This document shows, piece after piece, positions 26,605 to 35,790 of a DNA stretch of 64,000 nucleotides. The stretch's first letter is position 1, and every line of letters starts with the position of its first letter. The position numbers were made by a program, and so were the translations under genes. The notes below the pieces were generated by a model, which did no database searches, was not told the origin of the DNA, and was given only the letters and a program-made list of their open reading frames with translations. The stretch is taken from assembly GCF_009467825.1 (NCBI RefSeq), contig NZ_WIOK01000005.1:62001-126000 (forward strand), given 5' to 3'. The DNA comes from Cyclobacterium xiamenense (GTDB lineage: Bacteria; Bacteroidota; Bacteroidia; Cytophagales; Cyclobacteriaceae).

Positions 26605-27258
26605 ATGGTACCTAGGATGATTATCGCTGGTGCTGGGGGGCACGCCCTGGAAGTCTACGATGCGTTGCTTGTTACGCACCCGGACTCGTCACTTTTTTTC
26701 TTTGATGACGTGCGAGAGAACCTGCTTTCGCTTCGTAACCGTCCGGTATTGAAATCAGCGGCCGAAATTCAGGCGAATTTTCAGTCGGAATTTACTTTCG
26801 TTTTAGGTGTTGGAACGCCCAAAATAAGGCATGCATTGCATGGGTTTTTATCCGGTCTCGGTGGGCGGTACCGAGGTATCCTCGGTCAGCAAACTGTTCT
26901 AAGTGACCGTAGTCAATGCCAAAACTGTGATATCATGCATTTTGCCTATATCGGGTCCTCGGTGGCTATTGGTACAGCATCGCTGGTAAATGTAGGTGCA
27001 CAGGTGCACCATGAGGCAATTATTGGGAAATTTTCCGAAATAAGCCCTGGCGCAATTATCCTCGGGAGGGCAACCATTGGTAATTTCTCATTTGTAGGAA
27101 GCCGAGCGGTCGTTCTGCCAAATGTTACCATCGGCGATCATGTGGTCGTTGGCGCGGGTTCGGTTGTAACGCGTGATATACCGGATTTTTGCAAAGTGGT
27201 TGGCGTACCGGGCAGGGTTGTGGGTAAAATCGAACCCATCGATAATGGCTACAAGTAG
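26605..27258 (+). CDS. Sugar O-acetyltransferase, NeuD/PglD family
   Basis: The product is 217 aa and starts directly after the TAA of the fucosyltransferase. The N-terminal PglD-like Rossmann domain has IIAGAGGHALEVYDAL. The C-terminal part is a left-handed β-helix of hexapeptide repeats (AYIGSSVAIGTASLVNVGAQ, ATIGNFSFVGSRAVVLPNVT, VVVGAGSVV), with the catalytic-type His in QVHHEAIIG. It should acetylate a hydroxyl or amino group of a sugar with acetyl-CoA. Confidence 0.9.
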   Translation: MVPRMIIAGAGGHALEVYDALLVTHPDSSLFFFDDVRENLLSLRNRPVLKSAAEIQANFQSEFTFVLGVGTPKIRHALHGFLSGLGGRYRGILGQQTVLSDRSQCQNCDIMHFAYIGSSVAIGTASLVNVGAQVHHEAIIGKFSEISPGAIILGRATIGNFSFVGSRAVVLPNVTIGDHVVVGAGSVVTRDIPDFCKVVGVPGRVVGKIEPIDNGYK

Positions 27259-28150
27259 GGTAAGTGTTTGCATGATTACCTACAATCATGCCGGATATAT
27301 TAGAAAAGCCTTGCAGGGGGTTTTCAGTCAAAGGGTTAACTTCCCCCTGGAGCTGGTGATTGCGGATGATTGTTCCACGGACGGCACAGCGGAACTAATT
27401 CAGGAGGAAATCTTAAAATATACGGGTACGATTCAAGTCCGTTTTCTTCGAAACCAGCGAAATGTTGGCGTCAATCGAAATTTTGTGAATGCATTGTACG
27501 CGTGCAATGGCGAGTATATTGCGATTTGCGAGGGAGATGACTGGTGGACAGATACTTCAAAGATTCAAAGGCAATTCGATTTTTTGGAAAATAACCCCCG
27601 ATTTGTCATGAGTTTTCACTGTGCACGTACGGTGTCTGCAGACGGACGTAACGAACGCGTGATACCTTCCCCGCCTACCAGGCGGAATTTGGATTTTGGT
27701 GCCTTACTAACCGGGCAGTATACCATTCCTACGCTTACTACTTTTTTTAGAAATACCATTGGTAATAAGCTGCCGAAGGAATTTTTTGAAATCACGAATT
27801 GTGATACGTTTTTGTTTTTGTTCGTCGCCCGAGGCGGCGATGTGTATTTTCACGCCGATATTTCCGGAGCCGTTCATTCGATTCATCACGGAGGCATATG
27901 GAGCATGAAGGATGCATACGCGCGATCAAAAATGAGTTACCATACGTATGCCAAAATCTATGCGTATTTTAAGGATCGACGGGGGATCGCAACCATGGCT
28001 GTGTTTGTTAATTCCATCATAATTTTTGCGTTAAAACAGGGTGACTATTCCGTTGCGCTTAGGTTTTATTTGAAAAATATGTACCTCTCGCTTATCAATA
28101 GGCATGCGCTGAGAATCTTTTTCATGAAACACGTAAACTACTTAAAATGA
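27245..28150 (+). CDS. GT2 glycosyltransferase
   Basis: The product is 301 aa. I chose the ATG at 27245 (MATSRVSVCMITYNHAG); it overlaps the acetyltransferase by 14 bases, while the longer frame to 27173 has no sense. GT-A features are VIADDCSTDGTAELIQ and YIAICEGDDWWTD, the last giving the catalytic/metal-binding Asp residues. No transmembrane helix is evident. It is closely similar to the next gene. Confidence 0.9.
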   Translation: MATSRVSVCMITYNHAGYIRKALQGVFSQRVNFPLELVIADDCSTDGTAELIQEEILKYTGTIQVRFLRNQRNVGVNRNFVNALYACNGEYIAICEGDDWWTDTSKIQRQFDFLENNPRFVMSFHCARTVSADGRNERVIPSPPTRRNLDFGALLTGQYTIPTLTTFFRNTIGNKLPKEFFEITNCDTFLFLFVARGGDVYFHADISGAVHSIHHGGIWSMKDAYARSKMSYHTYAKIYAYFKDRRGIATMAVFVNSIIIFALKQGDYSVALRFYLKNMYLSLINRHALRIFFMKHVNYLK

Positions 28151-29037
28151 TGGCAAATCGGTCAGAAGATGTGCCATTGGTAAGTGTCTGTGTGATTTCC
28201 TACAATCACGAAAAGTTTATTGAAGCTGCCCTGGACGGTATTTTAAGGCAGCAGGTAGCGTTCAACGTGCAGCTGGTTATTTCCGACGACTGCTCATCGG
28301 ATCGTACAGCTCAAATCATCCAAAAAATGTCTGGGAGTCTCGGTTCAAAAATGGACGTTGAGGTTTACTACCAATCGCAGAATCTCGGAGTTATCGCGAA
28401 CTTTATATTTGCGCTAAAAAAGTGCACTGGAAAATACATTGCCATCTGCGAGGGGGACGATTTTTGGACGGATGCTGAAAAATTAGCCAGCCAGGCAGTT
28501 TTGTTGGAGGAAAATCCGGAACTAGCTGGATCTTTTCATCGAGTAGCCGTTCATTACGAGGGTAAGCCCTATTTAACCGGTGAGTACGGCAGTGCGGTTG
28601 CGCCCATTTTAGCTACGAAAGATTTAATTTCTGAGAAGTCATTGATGCATACCTCATCACTTTTCTTTCGAAGGGAAGCGTTGGTTTTCCCGAACTGGTA
28701 CGGAACCATGCTCAGCGGAGATTTTGCCCTGGCTTCAATTTTGTCCGCATATGGTCCATTTAAAAGGATTGATCGATGCATGAGCACCTACCGGGTTCAT
28801 GATACCGGCATTACCAATTCGGACGCTTACAATCGGGACAATGTATCCTTAAAGATTCGGATTTTAACACATCTGAATGTATTTCATGGGTTTAGGTATT
28901 CGAGTGAATTTGAATCCGTTATTCAGGAGCTACAGGCAAAGAAAGAACGAAAACCTGGTGTTGTTAAAAGCATTCGCAGGCGGTTGAAAATAGGACTTTT
29001 ATTTAAACGCGTTACCTATTGGTTGCAGCGGGTATGA
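28147..29037 (+). CDS. GT2 glycosyltransferase, tandem paralogue
   Basis: The product is 296 aa. It shares the pattern of the preceding gene almost segment by segment: VSVCVISYNHEKFIEAAL, VISDDCSSDRTAQIIQ, YIAICEGDDFWTDAEKL. Its ATG overlaps the previous stop (ATGA). The two probably arose by duplication and add different or successive sugars. Confidence 0.9.
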   Translation: MMANRSEDVPLVSVCVISYNHEKFIEAALDGILRQQVAFNVQLVISDDCSSDRTAQIIQKMSGSLGSKMDVEVYYQSQNLGVIANFIFALKKCTGKYIAICEGDDFWTDAEKLASQAVLLEENPELAGSFHRVAVHYEGKPYLTGEYGSAVAPILATKDLISEKSLMHTSSLFFRREALVFPNWYGTMLSGDFALASILSAYGPFKRIDRCMSTYRVHDTGITNSDAYNRDNVSLKIRILTHLNVFHGFRYSSEFESVIQELQAKKERKPGVVKSIRRRLKIGLLFKRVTYWLQRV

Positions 29038-29861
29038 AAGTGTCCATCATCGTCCCAACCTATAATCGTAGCGCGCTCATCCGTGAAACGATCGAGAGTA
29101 TTATTCATCAGACGTATACCGATTGGGAATTGATTGTTGTTGACGATGGGTCTTCCGATGGAACGGATTCTGTCGTCGGCGTTTATTGCGATAGGGACGA
29201 CCGAATACGCTTTTTTCAAAGACCATCTCGCGTACCCAAAGGGCCAAATTCCTGCAGAAATCTCGGATTCAGGGTTTCCTCAGGCGAACTTGTAAAATGG
29301 GTCGATTCTGATGATTTATTAGCGGAGGATGCGCTACGTAGTCAAGTAGAAATTTTTAAAACGAACCCTGGAACTAAGTTGTGTTTGGGTTATGGATCCA
29401 TTTTTTTTAATACCCGCTCTTCTATGCAGGGATTGTGGTCCAGAAGTACTACTTCTGACGATTATTTTTCTGACCATATTAGAAGTAAGATTCGGTGGCC
29501 TATCGGGGGGATCTTGTGGAATAGAGCTGTTTTCGACGGTGATCCGTTTCGCGCGAATTTGAACAATTCACAGGAATGGCTGCTGCACGGTAGGTACTTG
29601 TTAACTGTTGGGCCCCACGAAATTTTCAATCTTACCGAAGTCGTCTATTTCGTTAGAAAGGGTCATTTGCGGTTGAGTTCGTCGAATACGGCTGGTTACA
29701 GTTTTCACCAAGCTAAGGCGCGGTTGATCTTGCTCGTGGAGATGTTTCGGAAGAGACATCCTCATTTTTCGAATTATTCTGAAGTGGTCAAGCAAATTGG
29801 TATACATTCTTTTTATGGCGTGAACGCTATGTTTCGGGAGTATAAATTTTTCTATTCGTGA
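29034..29861 (+). CDS. GT2 glycosyltransferase
   Basis: The product is 275 aa from the ATG at 29034 (MKVSIIVPTYNRSALIRETI), which overlaps the previous stop as ATGA; the earlier in-frame start at 29019 is within the upstream gene. GT-A motifs are VVDDGSSDGTDSVV and GELVKWVDSDDLL (DSDD as metal site). The second half is less conserved. Donor and acceptor are unknown. Confidence 0.9.
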   Translation: MKVSIIVPTYNRSALIRETIESIIHQTYTDWELIVVDDGSSDGTDSVVGVYCDRDDRIRFFQRPSRVPKGPNSCRNLGFRVSSGELVKWVDSDDLLAEDALRSQVEIFKTNPGTKLCLGYGSIFFNTRSSMQGLWSRSTTSDDYFSDHIRSKIRWPIGGILWNRAVFDGDPFRANLNNSQEWLLHGRYLLTVGPHEIFNLTEVVYFVRKGHLRLSSSNTAGYSFHQAKARLILLVEMFRKRHPHFSNYSEVVKQIGIHSFYGVNAMFREYKFFYS

Positions 29862-30967
29862 TCATCCACATTCTAAATGATGAAAAATTTTCGGATTGGG
29901 TCATCGATGCTTTTGAAAAAGTTAATCCTTCCAAAAATATTTTTCTAATGGTGAGTGATTCGAATACCTCCGGTTACCTGGATGATCCGAGGATTGAATT
30001 TATTCCCAAAAAGCGGTTTTTGGATGAGGTTATTCCTAGGGAAAGCGACTTGTTTATTTTTTATTACCTACATCGGCATTCCATTGATTTTTTAGTAAAG
30101 CACCGGAAGCGTAGGTTTAAGAAGCTTTGGATTGGCTATGGATCAGACTATTATTATTACCTGCTTCGGCCTCCCTACTACCGATCATTGTATCGGGAAG
30201 AGACGGAGAAAATTTTTAACCAGCATTACCGGCGAAATTTGGTAAAAAATTTGGGATTGAAAGTCTACCAGTTTACCTATTACAACCTTTGGGTTCGGCG
30301 AGCCATTCTAACATTGGACTATTTTAGCCCGATTATTCCCAATGAATTTGATATGGTCGCAGAAACCCATTCGTTTTCCAACTTGACAAACGTCGGCTTC
30401 ACCTTTGGTGATTTGGATTATTTGTTTGCCGATTATGCTCCGACCAAACAAAAAAGCCACATACTGGTGAACAACAGTGCAACCTATGCTGGCAACCATC
30501 TTGATATTTTAAAGCTATTAAAAAAGCTGCGAGTTGCTCAAAAAATCATTCTCCCGCTAAACTACGGGGATCAAAATTACCGAAATCATATCGTGAGGTA
30601 TTGTGAGCAGCATTTTTCGAATCAAGCTGAGTGTATAACCGAGTTTTTGCCGCGGAGAGCTTATTTTACCAAGGTCACGCAATGTGAATTCACCATCATG
30701 GGCCACTTGAGACAACAGGCCATGGGTAATATCTATGCACTTCTTTACGCTGGTTCCAAGCTTTTTTTATACAAAGATAACCCGGTTTACGCCTTTCTGC
30801 GGGAGCTAAATATGTCGGTGTATACCATTGAGGATTTAGAAGACAACCCAAGCCTGATAGAAATTCCTTTAGAACATGATCAAAAGGAAAGGAACCGGCA
30901 AATCATTTCTTCGTATTACTCCTGGCAAGCATCCAAGGATCGGATTAAAGCGATTTGTAGCCTTTGA
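29858..30967 (+). CDS. GT56 (WecF-type) fucosaminyl/fucosyl transferase family protein
   Basis: The product is 369 aa from a GTG inside the previous stop (GTGA). It resembles TDP-N-acetylfucosamine:lipid II transferase WecF: N-terminal IHILNDEKFSDWVIDAFEK, central ILVNNSATYAGNHLDILKLL, KIILPLNYGDQNYR and the late MGHLRQQAMGNIYALLYAGSK. In enterobacterial common antigen WecF adds 4-acetamido-fucose. Together with the WecD-like acetyltransferase and the DegT aminotransferase this hints at a 4-amino-4,6-dideoxy sugar in the product (inference). Confidence 0.85.
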   Translation: MIIHILNDEKFSDWVIDAFEKVNPSKNIFLMVSDSNTSGYLDDPRIEFIPKKRFLDEVIPRESDLFIFYYLHRHSIDFLVKHRKRRFKKLWIGYGSDYYYYLLRPPYYRSLYREETEKIFNQHYRRNLVKNLGLKVYQFTYYNLWVRRAILTLDYFSPIIPNEFDMVAETHSFSNLTNVGFTFGDLDYLFADYAPTKQKSHILVNNSATYAGNHLDILKLLKKLRVAQKIILPLNYGDQNYRNHIVRYCEQHFSNQAECITEFLPRRAYFTKVTQCEFTIMGHLRQQAMGNIYALLYAGSKLFLYKDNPVYAFLRELNMSVYTIEDLEDNPSLIEIPLEHDQKERNRQIISSYYSWQASKDRIKAICSL

Positions 30968-32136
30968 ACATCGTTAGAATCGTACCAAATCTGGATTTTG
31001 GAGGCGTTGAACAGCGGATCGTACACACCGCGTCTGGTTTTCGTGACTTCACTTCGCACTCCCTACGTGTATTGGTTCTTGGAAACGAAGGAATCGTTTC
31101 AAAGGATCTCTTGCAATCCGGAGTGGAGGTGTATCATTTTCATGAGCGAATAAGGATTCCCAATTTTAGGCTAATTCTTAGGTTGTATCGTCTGATTCGG
31201 GAGATTCGTCCGGATGTGGTACATACGTCTGCAGCGGAAGCTAATTTTCATGGCTTGATTGCCGCAAAATTAGCGGGTGTATCGGTATGTATTGGTGAGG
31301 AGATTGGCTTTCCAAATCACGATTGGAAGTGGCGAAGATTGTTTAAGCTGGTATACGGTTTGGCAGATCGGGTGATTGCCATTTCCTATTCGGTTAAATC
31401 CAGGATCGTCGCTTTGGGAGAAGTCGAAGAAGCTAAGGTGGTGGTGGTAAATAATCCGGTTGAGTTGCAAGCAACAAGTTTGGGCAAAGATGCACGTACC
31501 GACGTAGGCCCGAACTTCCGCTCCAAAATCGGTAACGAGAGGTTTCCCAGAGACGGTATTTCCCAAAATGTGAGGAAATCTGATCGAAATCTCTCCAATG
31601 AATTCGTCTTTATTACCGTTTGTCGGCTCGTTCCGATTAAGAATTTAGATACATTGATCCTGGTTTTTTCCAGTCTTCTTGGAGAAAATCAGGGATTCGA
31701 ACCAAGGCTTTGGATTGTTGGGGACGGTGCGGATAGGGCTCGGTTGGAATCGCTTTGTGAGGATTTGTCTATAAACGAATATGTTGTTTTCTGGGGATTT
31801 CAATCCGGCGTGGGTTCATTTTTAAAGCAAGCAGATTGCTTTGTTTTGCCCTCATTTTCCGAAGGTTTTTCCATTTCATTGGTGGAAGCGATGCTCAGCA
31901 GCTTGCCCTGTATCGTCACAAACCAGGGCGGGCCTGCCGAGATCGTTGAAGATGGCGTAACGGGTCATTTAATTGATCCTCGGGACTCGCAGGATATCAA
32001 AAGAAAGATGCTTGAGGTATTGTTGACATCCGGGCGGGAACGAGCAATGATGGGGGAGCGTGCGAAACAATCGGGGAGCAAGTATTCCGTGGAAAATTAC
32101 ATCAAGCGTTTGGAAGAGGTATATACCAGGGGTTAG
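30964..32136 (+). CDS. GT4 glycosyltransferase
   Basis: The product is 390 aa from a TTG inside the previous stop (TTGA). The N-terminal PNLDFGGVEQRIVHTAS loop and the C-terminal donor-binding EGFSISLVEAMLSSLPCIVT (the E-x7-E motif) are those of GT-B family 4. Other matches are TVCRLVPIKNLDTLI and LWIVGDGADRARLESL. It is cytoplasmic. The 138 bp after it hold no gene. Confidence 0.92.
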   Translation: MNIVRIVPNLDFGGVEQRIVHTASGFRDFTSHSLRVLVLGNEGIVSKDLLQSGVEVYHFHERIRIPNFRLILRLYRLIREIRPDVVHTSAAEANFHGLIAAKLAGVSVCIGEEIGFPNHDWKWRRLFKLVYGLADRVIAISYSVKSRIVALGEVEEAKVVVVNNPVELQATSLGKDARTDVGPNFRSKIGNERFPRDGISQNVRKSDRNLSNEFVFITVCRLVPIKNLDTLILVFSSLLGENQGFEPRLWIVGDGADRARLESLCEDLSINEYVVFWGFQSGVGSFLKQADCFVLPSFSEGFSISLVEAMLSSLPCIVTNQGGPAEIVEDGVTGHLIDPRDSQDIKRKMLEVLLTSGRERAMMGERAKQSGSKYSVENYIKRLEEVYTRG

Positions 32137-32274
32137 CGATATTGGCGCATTTGCCAGTAATTCTGGTATTTGTCCAACATAATCCAATGCAATCTTTTTT
32201 TCGAAGTTGCGTCCATGCGCTAAACAGAAATTCATTTCTCGAGGGTTTGGTTGGTGTTGTTTCTGAGAGAACCA

Positions 32275-33399
32275 ATGGAAAAAATTCGGCTATTGCACTG
32301 TATTGAAACGATTTCCTCTGGAGGTGTGGAGCGAGTCCGGCTCAACTATGCCAACAAAATGGATAAGGAAACCTATGAGTTGAAAATTGTTTGTACCCAG
32401 GCAAAGGGTAAAATCCTTTCGGATTTAACACGCTTAGGTATCGAAATAATCCCGGTCGGAACCTTTAAGCACCCGCTGGAAATCCGAAAATACAAAAAGC
32501 TTTTACGGGTAATACGGGAATTTAAGCCGCATATTATTCATGGAGCGGTTTTCGAAGGAAACTCCATGGCATTTGTTGGGAAGGTAATCGGTGGGGTGCC
32601 CATTGCTATTTTGGAAGAAACCTCTGACCCGATCACACGTTCAAGGCGGGCCAATCGACTTCTCTCGTTTTACAGTCGGTTCGCGGAAGGAGTCATTGGT
32701 ATTTCACCTGCGGTGATGGATTATTTGAGAAAGCAGGTAAACGTACGGGAATCCAAGTTGACGTGTATTCCGAATGGATTGGACATTCCCGGTAAGGCAA
32801 AGGCGGAGGTACGTAAATTACTCAAAGATACGTTTGGTATCAAAGAAGGGGAGGTAGTTGTGGGAGCAGTTGGTAGGGTTTACGATCGCGTGAAACGATT
32901 TTCTGATATCATCGATGCCCTGCATTTGTTGAACATCCCAACGCTCAAATTGGTATTGGTGGGGAATGGGCCGGATTTAGAGAAATTAAAGGCAAGGACG
33001 CAAAAACTGGGTATGGAGCAGCGGGTGCATTTTGTCGGGTACCAGGAAGATCCAAACCGCTTCTATTCGATTATGGATATTTTTTGTGTTCCTTCCCTTC
33101 AGGAGGGCTTTGGATTGGTAGCGGTAGAGGCCATGCTTCACAGGCTACCGGTCGTCGGTAGCAGGGTTGGAGGATTGAAAGACATTGTAGTGGATGGTAA
33201 AAGTGGTTTTCTAGTTCCTCCAGCGTGTTTCCACGAACTGGCGTCAAAACTAAAAGTGCTGTTTGAAAGCCCCGAATTAAGAAAAGAATTTGGGGAAAAT
33301 GGCTACAGGATAGCGATGGAAAACTACAGCAGTGACTTGTATGCCAAAAATTTGGATAACCTGTATCATCGGTTACTTCGGGAAAAAGGAATAATTTAA
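32275..33399 (+). CDS. GT4 glycosyltransferase
   Basis: The product is 374 aa from the ATG at 32275 (MEKIRLLHCIETISSGGVER). GT-B family 4 motifs are GAVGRVYDRVKRFSDIIDAL, KLVLVGNGPDLEKLK and EGFGLVAVEAMLHRLPVVGS, with the E-x7-E pair in the last. It is similar in layout to the gene before it but not a close copy. Confidence 0.92.
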   Translation: MEKIRLLHCIETISSGGVERVRLNYANKMDKETYELKIVCTQAKGKILSDLTRLGIEIIPVGTFKHPLEIRKYKKLLRVIREFKPHIIHGAVFEGNSMAFVGKVIGGVPIAILEETSDPITRSRRANRLLSFYSRFAEGVIGISPAVMDYLRKQVNVRESKLTCIPNGLDIPGKAKAEVRKLLKDTFGIKEGEVVVGAVGRVYDRVKRFSDIIDALHLLNIPTLKLVLVGNGPDLEKLKARTQKLGMEQRVHFVGYQEDPNRFYSIMDIFCVPSLQEGFGLVAVEAMLHRLPVVGSRVGGLKDIVVDGKSGFLVPPACFHELASKLKVLFESPELRKEFGENGYRIAMENYSSDLYAKNLDNLYHRLLREKGII

Positions 33400-33410
33400 A
33401 CGCTATTCTT

Positions 33411-34649
33411 TTGTTAGATATCATTGTCATCGTAATCTTGCTTCTGGCCTTATTCAAGTCGAATGAGAGCATCTCCAAGAAGTTTAGGTTGCCTTGGAAA
33501 TACCAGCTACACCTGCATTATTTGCTAGTGTATCACCTTTTCTTCTCCTTATTTTTCACCTGGTATATTCTTAATTTCGGTGGAGACTCTCAGGGATATT
33601 GGTATTTTACCATGGAGCAAATATTGATTAGAGGCGATGTATACTGGGGGCGTTATTTTGGGACGAGTACTACGTTTATTTTATGGTTGACCTACCTACC
33701 GAGTAGGGTGCTTGGTTTGAGCTACCTGACTGGAAATATTCTGTTTGGCGCTTTAGGGTTCATCGGGATCAGGTACTTGTTCGTAATGACCGCAGTTTAT
33801 TTCCCCTACAACCATAAGGTTTTAACTATTTCCTTGTTCCCGATTATTTTTTACTTTCCAAACATGCATTTTTGGACGGCAGGAGTGGGCAAGGATTCGA
33901 TATGTTTCTGGGGGATTGCCTGGTTTGTTTACGCAGTTCAGGCGTATAGAAAAAGGTGGTGGCAGGGGTTGCTTGCCTTGTTTTTCGTTTACATGGCAAG
34001 GCCTCACATGGGTCAGGCATTGATCGCGGGTGCAGCGATTTCGATTTTGTTCGGGTCTGAAATTAGGAAGGAATATAAAATTGTCTTGGGTATACTTGCC
34101 TTATTTGGGAGCATCTACTTGAGTGCGACAACCTTAAGTTTTTTAAAGCTGGAGGAATTTTCATTGGAAGAACTGGGTTCACTCGCCTCGAAGACGGCGG
34201 GATTGTTGGCTTCGGGTCATTCAGGTATAGATGTTGCATCGTATTCGATACCGATGCGGATTTTTACGTTTATGTTTCGCCCGATCTTTTTTGATGCGCA
34301 CAATGTCATGGCAATCTTGAGTTCCTTTGAAAATGCCCTGTATTTATACCTTAGTTTTTTTATTTATCGAAATTGGAGTCCCGAAGCGTTGCGTGACATG
34401 CCGGTTTTTTTAAAAACCGGGATCATCGTGTTTATTCCAACGAGCCTGGCTTTCGCCAATAGTCTGGGAAATTTGGGAGCAATCATGCGCATGAAAAATA
34501 TGACCATGATTTACTTTTTGCTTTTTTGCTTCTTTCTGATCGCACACAACAAAAAGCAACGCTACCTGCGCGCAGTGGATCGGCAGCGGTTCTTCCAGCG
34601 CAGGCAGGCCATTATTGAACAAAAACAGGCGCTTTCCGATCATGACTGA
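33411..34649 (+). CDS. Polytopic membrane protein, putative glycan polymerase (paralogue A)
   Basis: The product is 412 aa from a TTG start 11 bp after the previous gene. It has about ten hydrophobic helices. An early loop carries FGGDSQGYWYF, a central one FPNMHFWTAGVGKDSICFW, then ARPHMGQA, and near the end NSLGNLGAIMRMKNM. The same four segments occur in the same order at 36981-38156. The polytopic layout, large loops and place in the cluster suggest a Wzy/EpsG-like polymerase or ligase, but no named family is recognised. The conserved Asp, Trp, Lys and Arg in the loops are candidates for function. Confidence 0.65.
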   Translation: MLDIIVIVILLLALFKSNESISKKFRLPWKYQLHLHYLLVYHLFFSLFFTWYILNFGGDSQGYWYFTMEQILIRGDVYWGRYFGTSTTFILWLTYLPSRVLGLSYLTGNILFGALGFIGIRYLFVMTAVYFPYNHKVLTISLFPIIFYFPNMHFWTAGVGKDSICFWGIAWFVYAVQAYRKRWWQGLLALFFVYMARPHMGQALIAGAAISILFGSEIRKEYKIVLGILALFGSIYLSATTLSFLKLEEFSLEELGSLASKTAGLLASGHSGIDVASYSIPMRIFTFMFRPIFFDAHNVMAILSSFENALYLYLSFFIYRNWSPEALRDMPVFLKTGIIVFIPTSLAFANSLGNLGAIMRMKNMTMIYFLLFCFFLIAHNKKQRYLRAVDRQRFFQRRQAIIEQKQALSDHD

Positions 34650-35736
34650 GCCGGGCAAAAAAAAAATCCTTTTCCTTCCCAAATACCCCAGAAAAGGAGC
34701 GAGCAGCCGCTTACGGACCTATCAGTTTTTACCCCTTTGGTCAGCCCAGGGAGTTGGCTACACCGTTTGCCCCTTTTTTACCGATACCTACCTGAATGCC
34801 ATCTATGCCAACAAAAAACCAAGCTACCTCCACGTGCTTGGCTGCTACTGGCGCCGGCTGAAAATCCTGCTGTCGGCAGGAAAGTACGACCTCATTTGTA
34901 TAGAAAAAGAACTGTTTCCCTATTTGCCGGCCTTTCCGGAGTGGATGCTCTCCCGACTAAAAGGATATTGGGTCGACTACGACGATGCCGTGTTTCACAA
35001 CTACGATCGGGGAAAATACAGCCTGGTTTCCCGTTTAATGCCAAAGAAAATTGATCGGGTCATGCAGTGGGCAGATCTTGTTACGGCAGGAAGCGCCTAC
35101 CTGATGCAGCGGGCGGAGGCGGCCGGTGCAAAACAGGTGGTACAACTGCCCACCGTGATCGATCCGAAACGCTACCAAAAAAAAGTTCACGAACAAAAGG
35201 CGACACTTACGATCGGCTGGATTGGCTCGCCCAGCACCCGAAAGTACCTGAACGCCCTGGTACCGGTATGGGAACGCTTGCATCGGAAATTTGACCTGGT
35301 ATTGCTGCTTATCAATGAGAAAAGCAAGCCTCCCTTTCCGGGGAATGTCCAAACGATTCCCTGGACCGAAGCGGGAGAGGCAGCTGCCCTTTTGCGCCTG
35401 GATGTAGGCATCATGCCACTGCCGGACGATCCCTGGGAACGGGGCAAATGCGCCTACAAACTGATTCAATACATGGCCTGTGGACTGCCAGTGGTGGCCT
35501 CGCCGGTGGGTATGAATGCAGAAGTCGTGAGGCACGGCGTCAACGGCTTTCTGGCACAATCTGAAGACGAATGGGTAGATGCATTGAGCCTGCTGATACA
35601 CGATTGTGGCCTGCGAAAGGCAATGGGTGAGAAGGGCTACCAGGTGGTTAGGGAACGCTATACCCAGCAACACAATTTCAGCGTCATGCATCGCTTGCTG
35701 CATATACCAGAAAATCAAAAGCCTGAAAATGCCTAA
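34642..35736 (+). CDS. Glycosyltransferase, GT4-like
   Basis: The product is 364 aa from the ATG at 34642, which overlaps the preceding gene by eight bases. It has ILFLPKYPRKGASSRLRTYQF at the N-terminus (20-residue loop that binds acceptor in related proteins), IGWIGSPSTRKYLNALVP, and KLIQYMACGLPVVASPVGMN followed by VRHGVNGFLA. The usual EGFG is replaced by a shorter MPLPDDPWERGKCAYK, common in a subgroup of GT4. GC content is back to that of the genome flanks here. Confidence 0.88.
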   Translation: MTEPGKKKILFLPKYPRKGASSRLRTYQFLPLWSAQGVGYTVCPFFTDTYLNAIYANKKPSYLHVLGCYWRRLKILLSAGKYDLICIEKELFPYLPAFPEWMLSRLKGYWVDYDDAVFHNYDRGKYSLVSRLMPKKIDRVMQWADLVTAGSAYLMQRAEAAGAKQVVQLPTVIDPKRYQKKVHEQKATLTIGWIGSPSTRKYLNALVPVWERLHRKFDLVLLLINEKSKPPFPGNVQTIPWTEAGEAAALLRLDVGIMPLPDDPWERGKCAYKLIQYMACGLPVVASPVGMNAEVVRHGVNGFLAQSEDEWVDALSLLIHDCGLRKAMGEKGYQVVRERYTQQHNFSVMHRLLHIPENQKPENA

Positions 35737-35790
35737 CGGCTTTCCTATCAGCACCTTCCCTGCCAGGCAACGACAAAACCAGCGTGGTTC

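Noticed and set aside
31685-31710. GGATTCGAACC, like a T-arm on the minus strand
   Set aside because: It lies within a well-supported GT4 coding region and no other tRNA parts are present.
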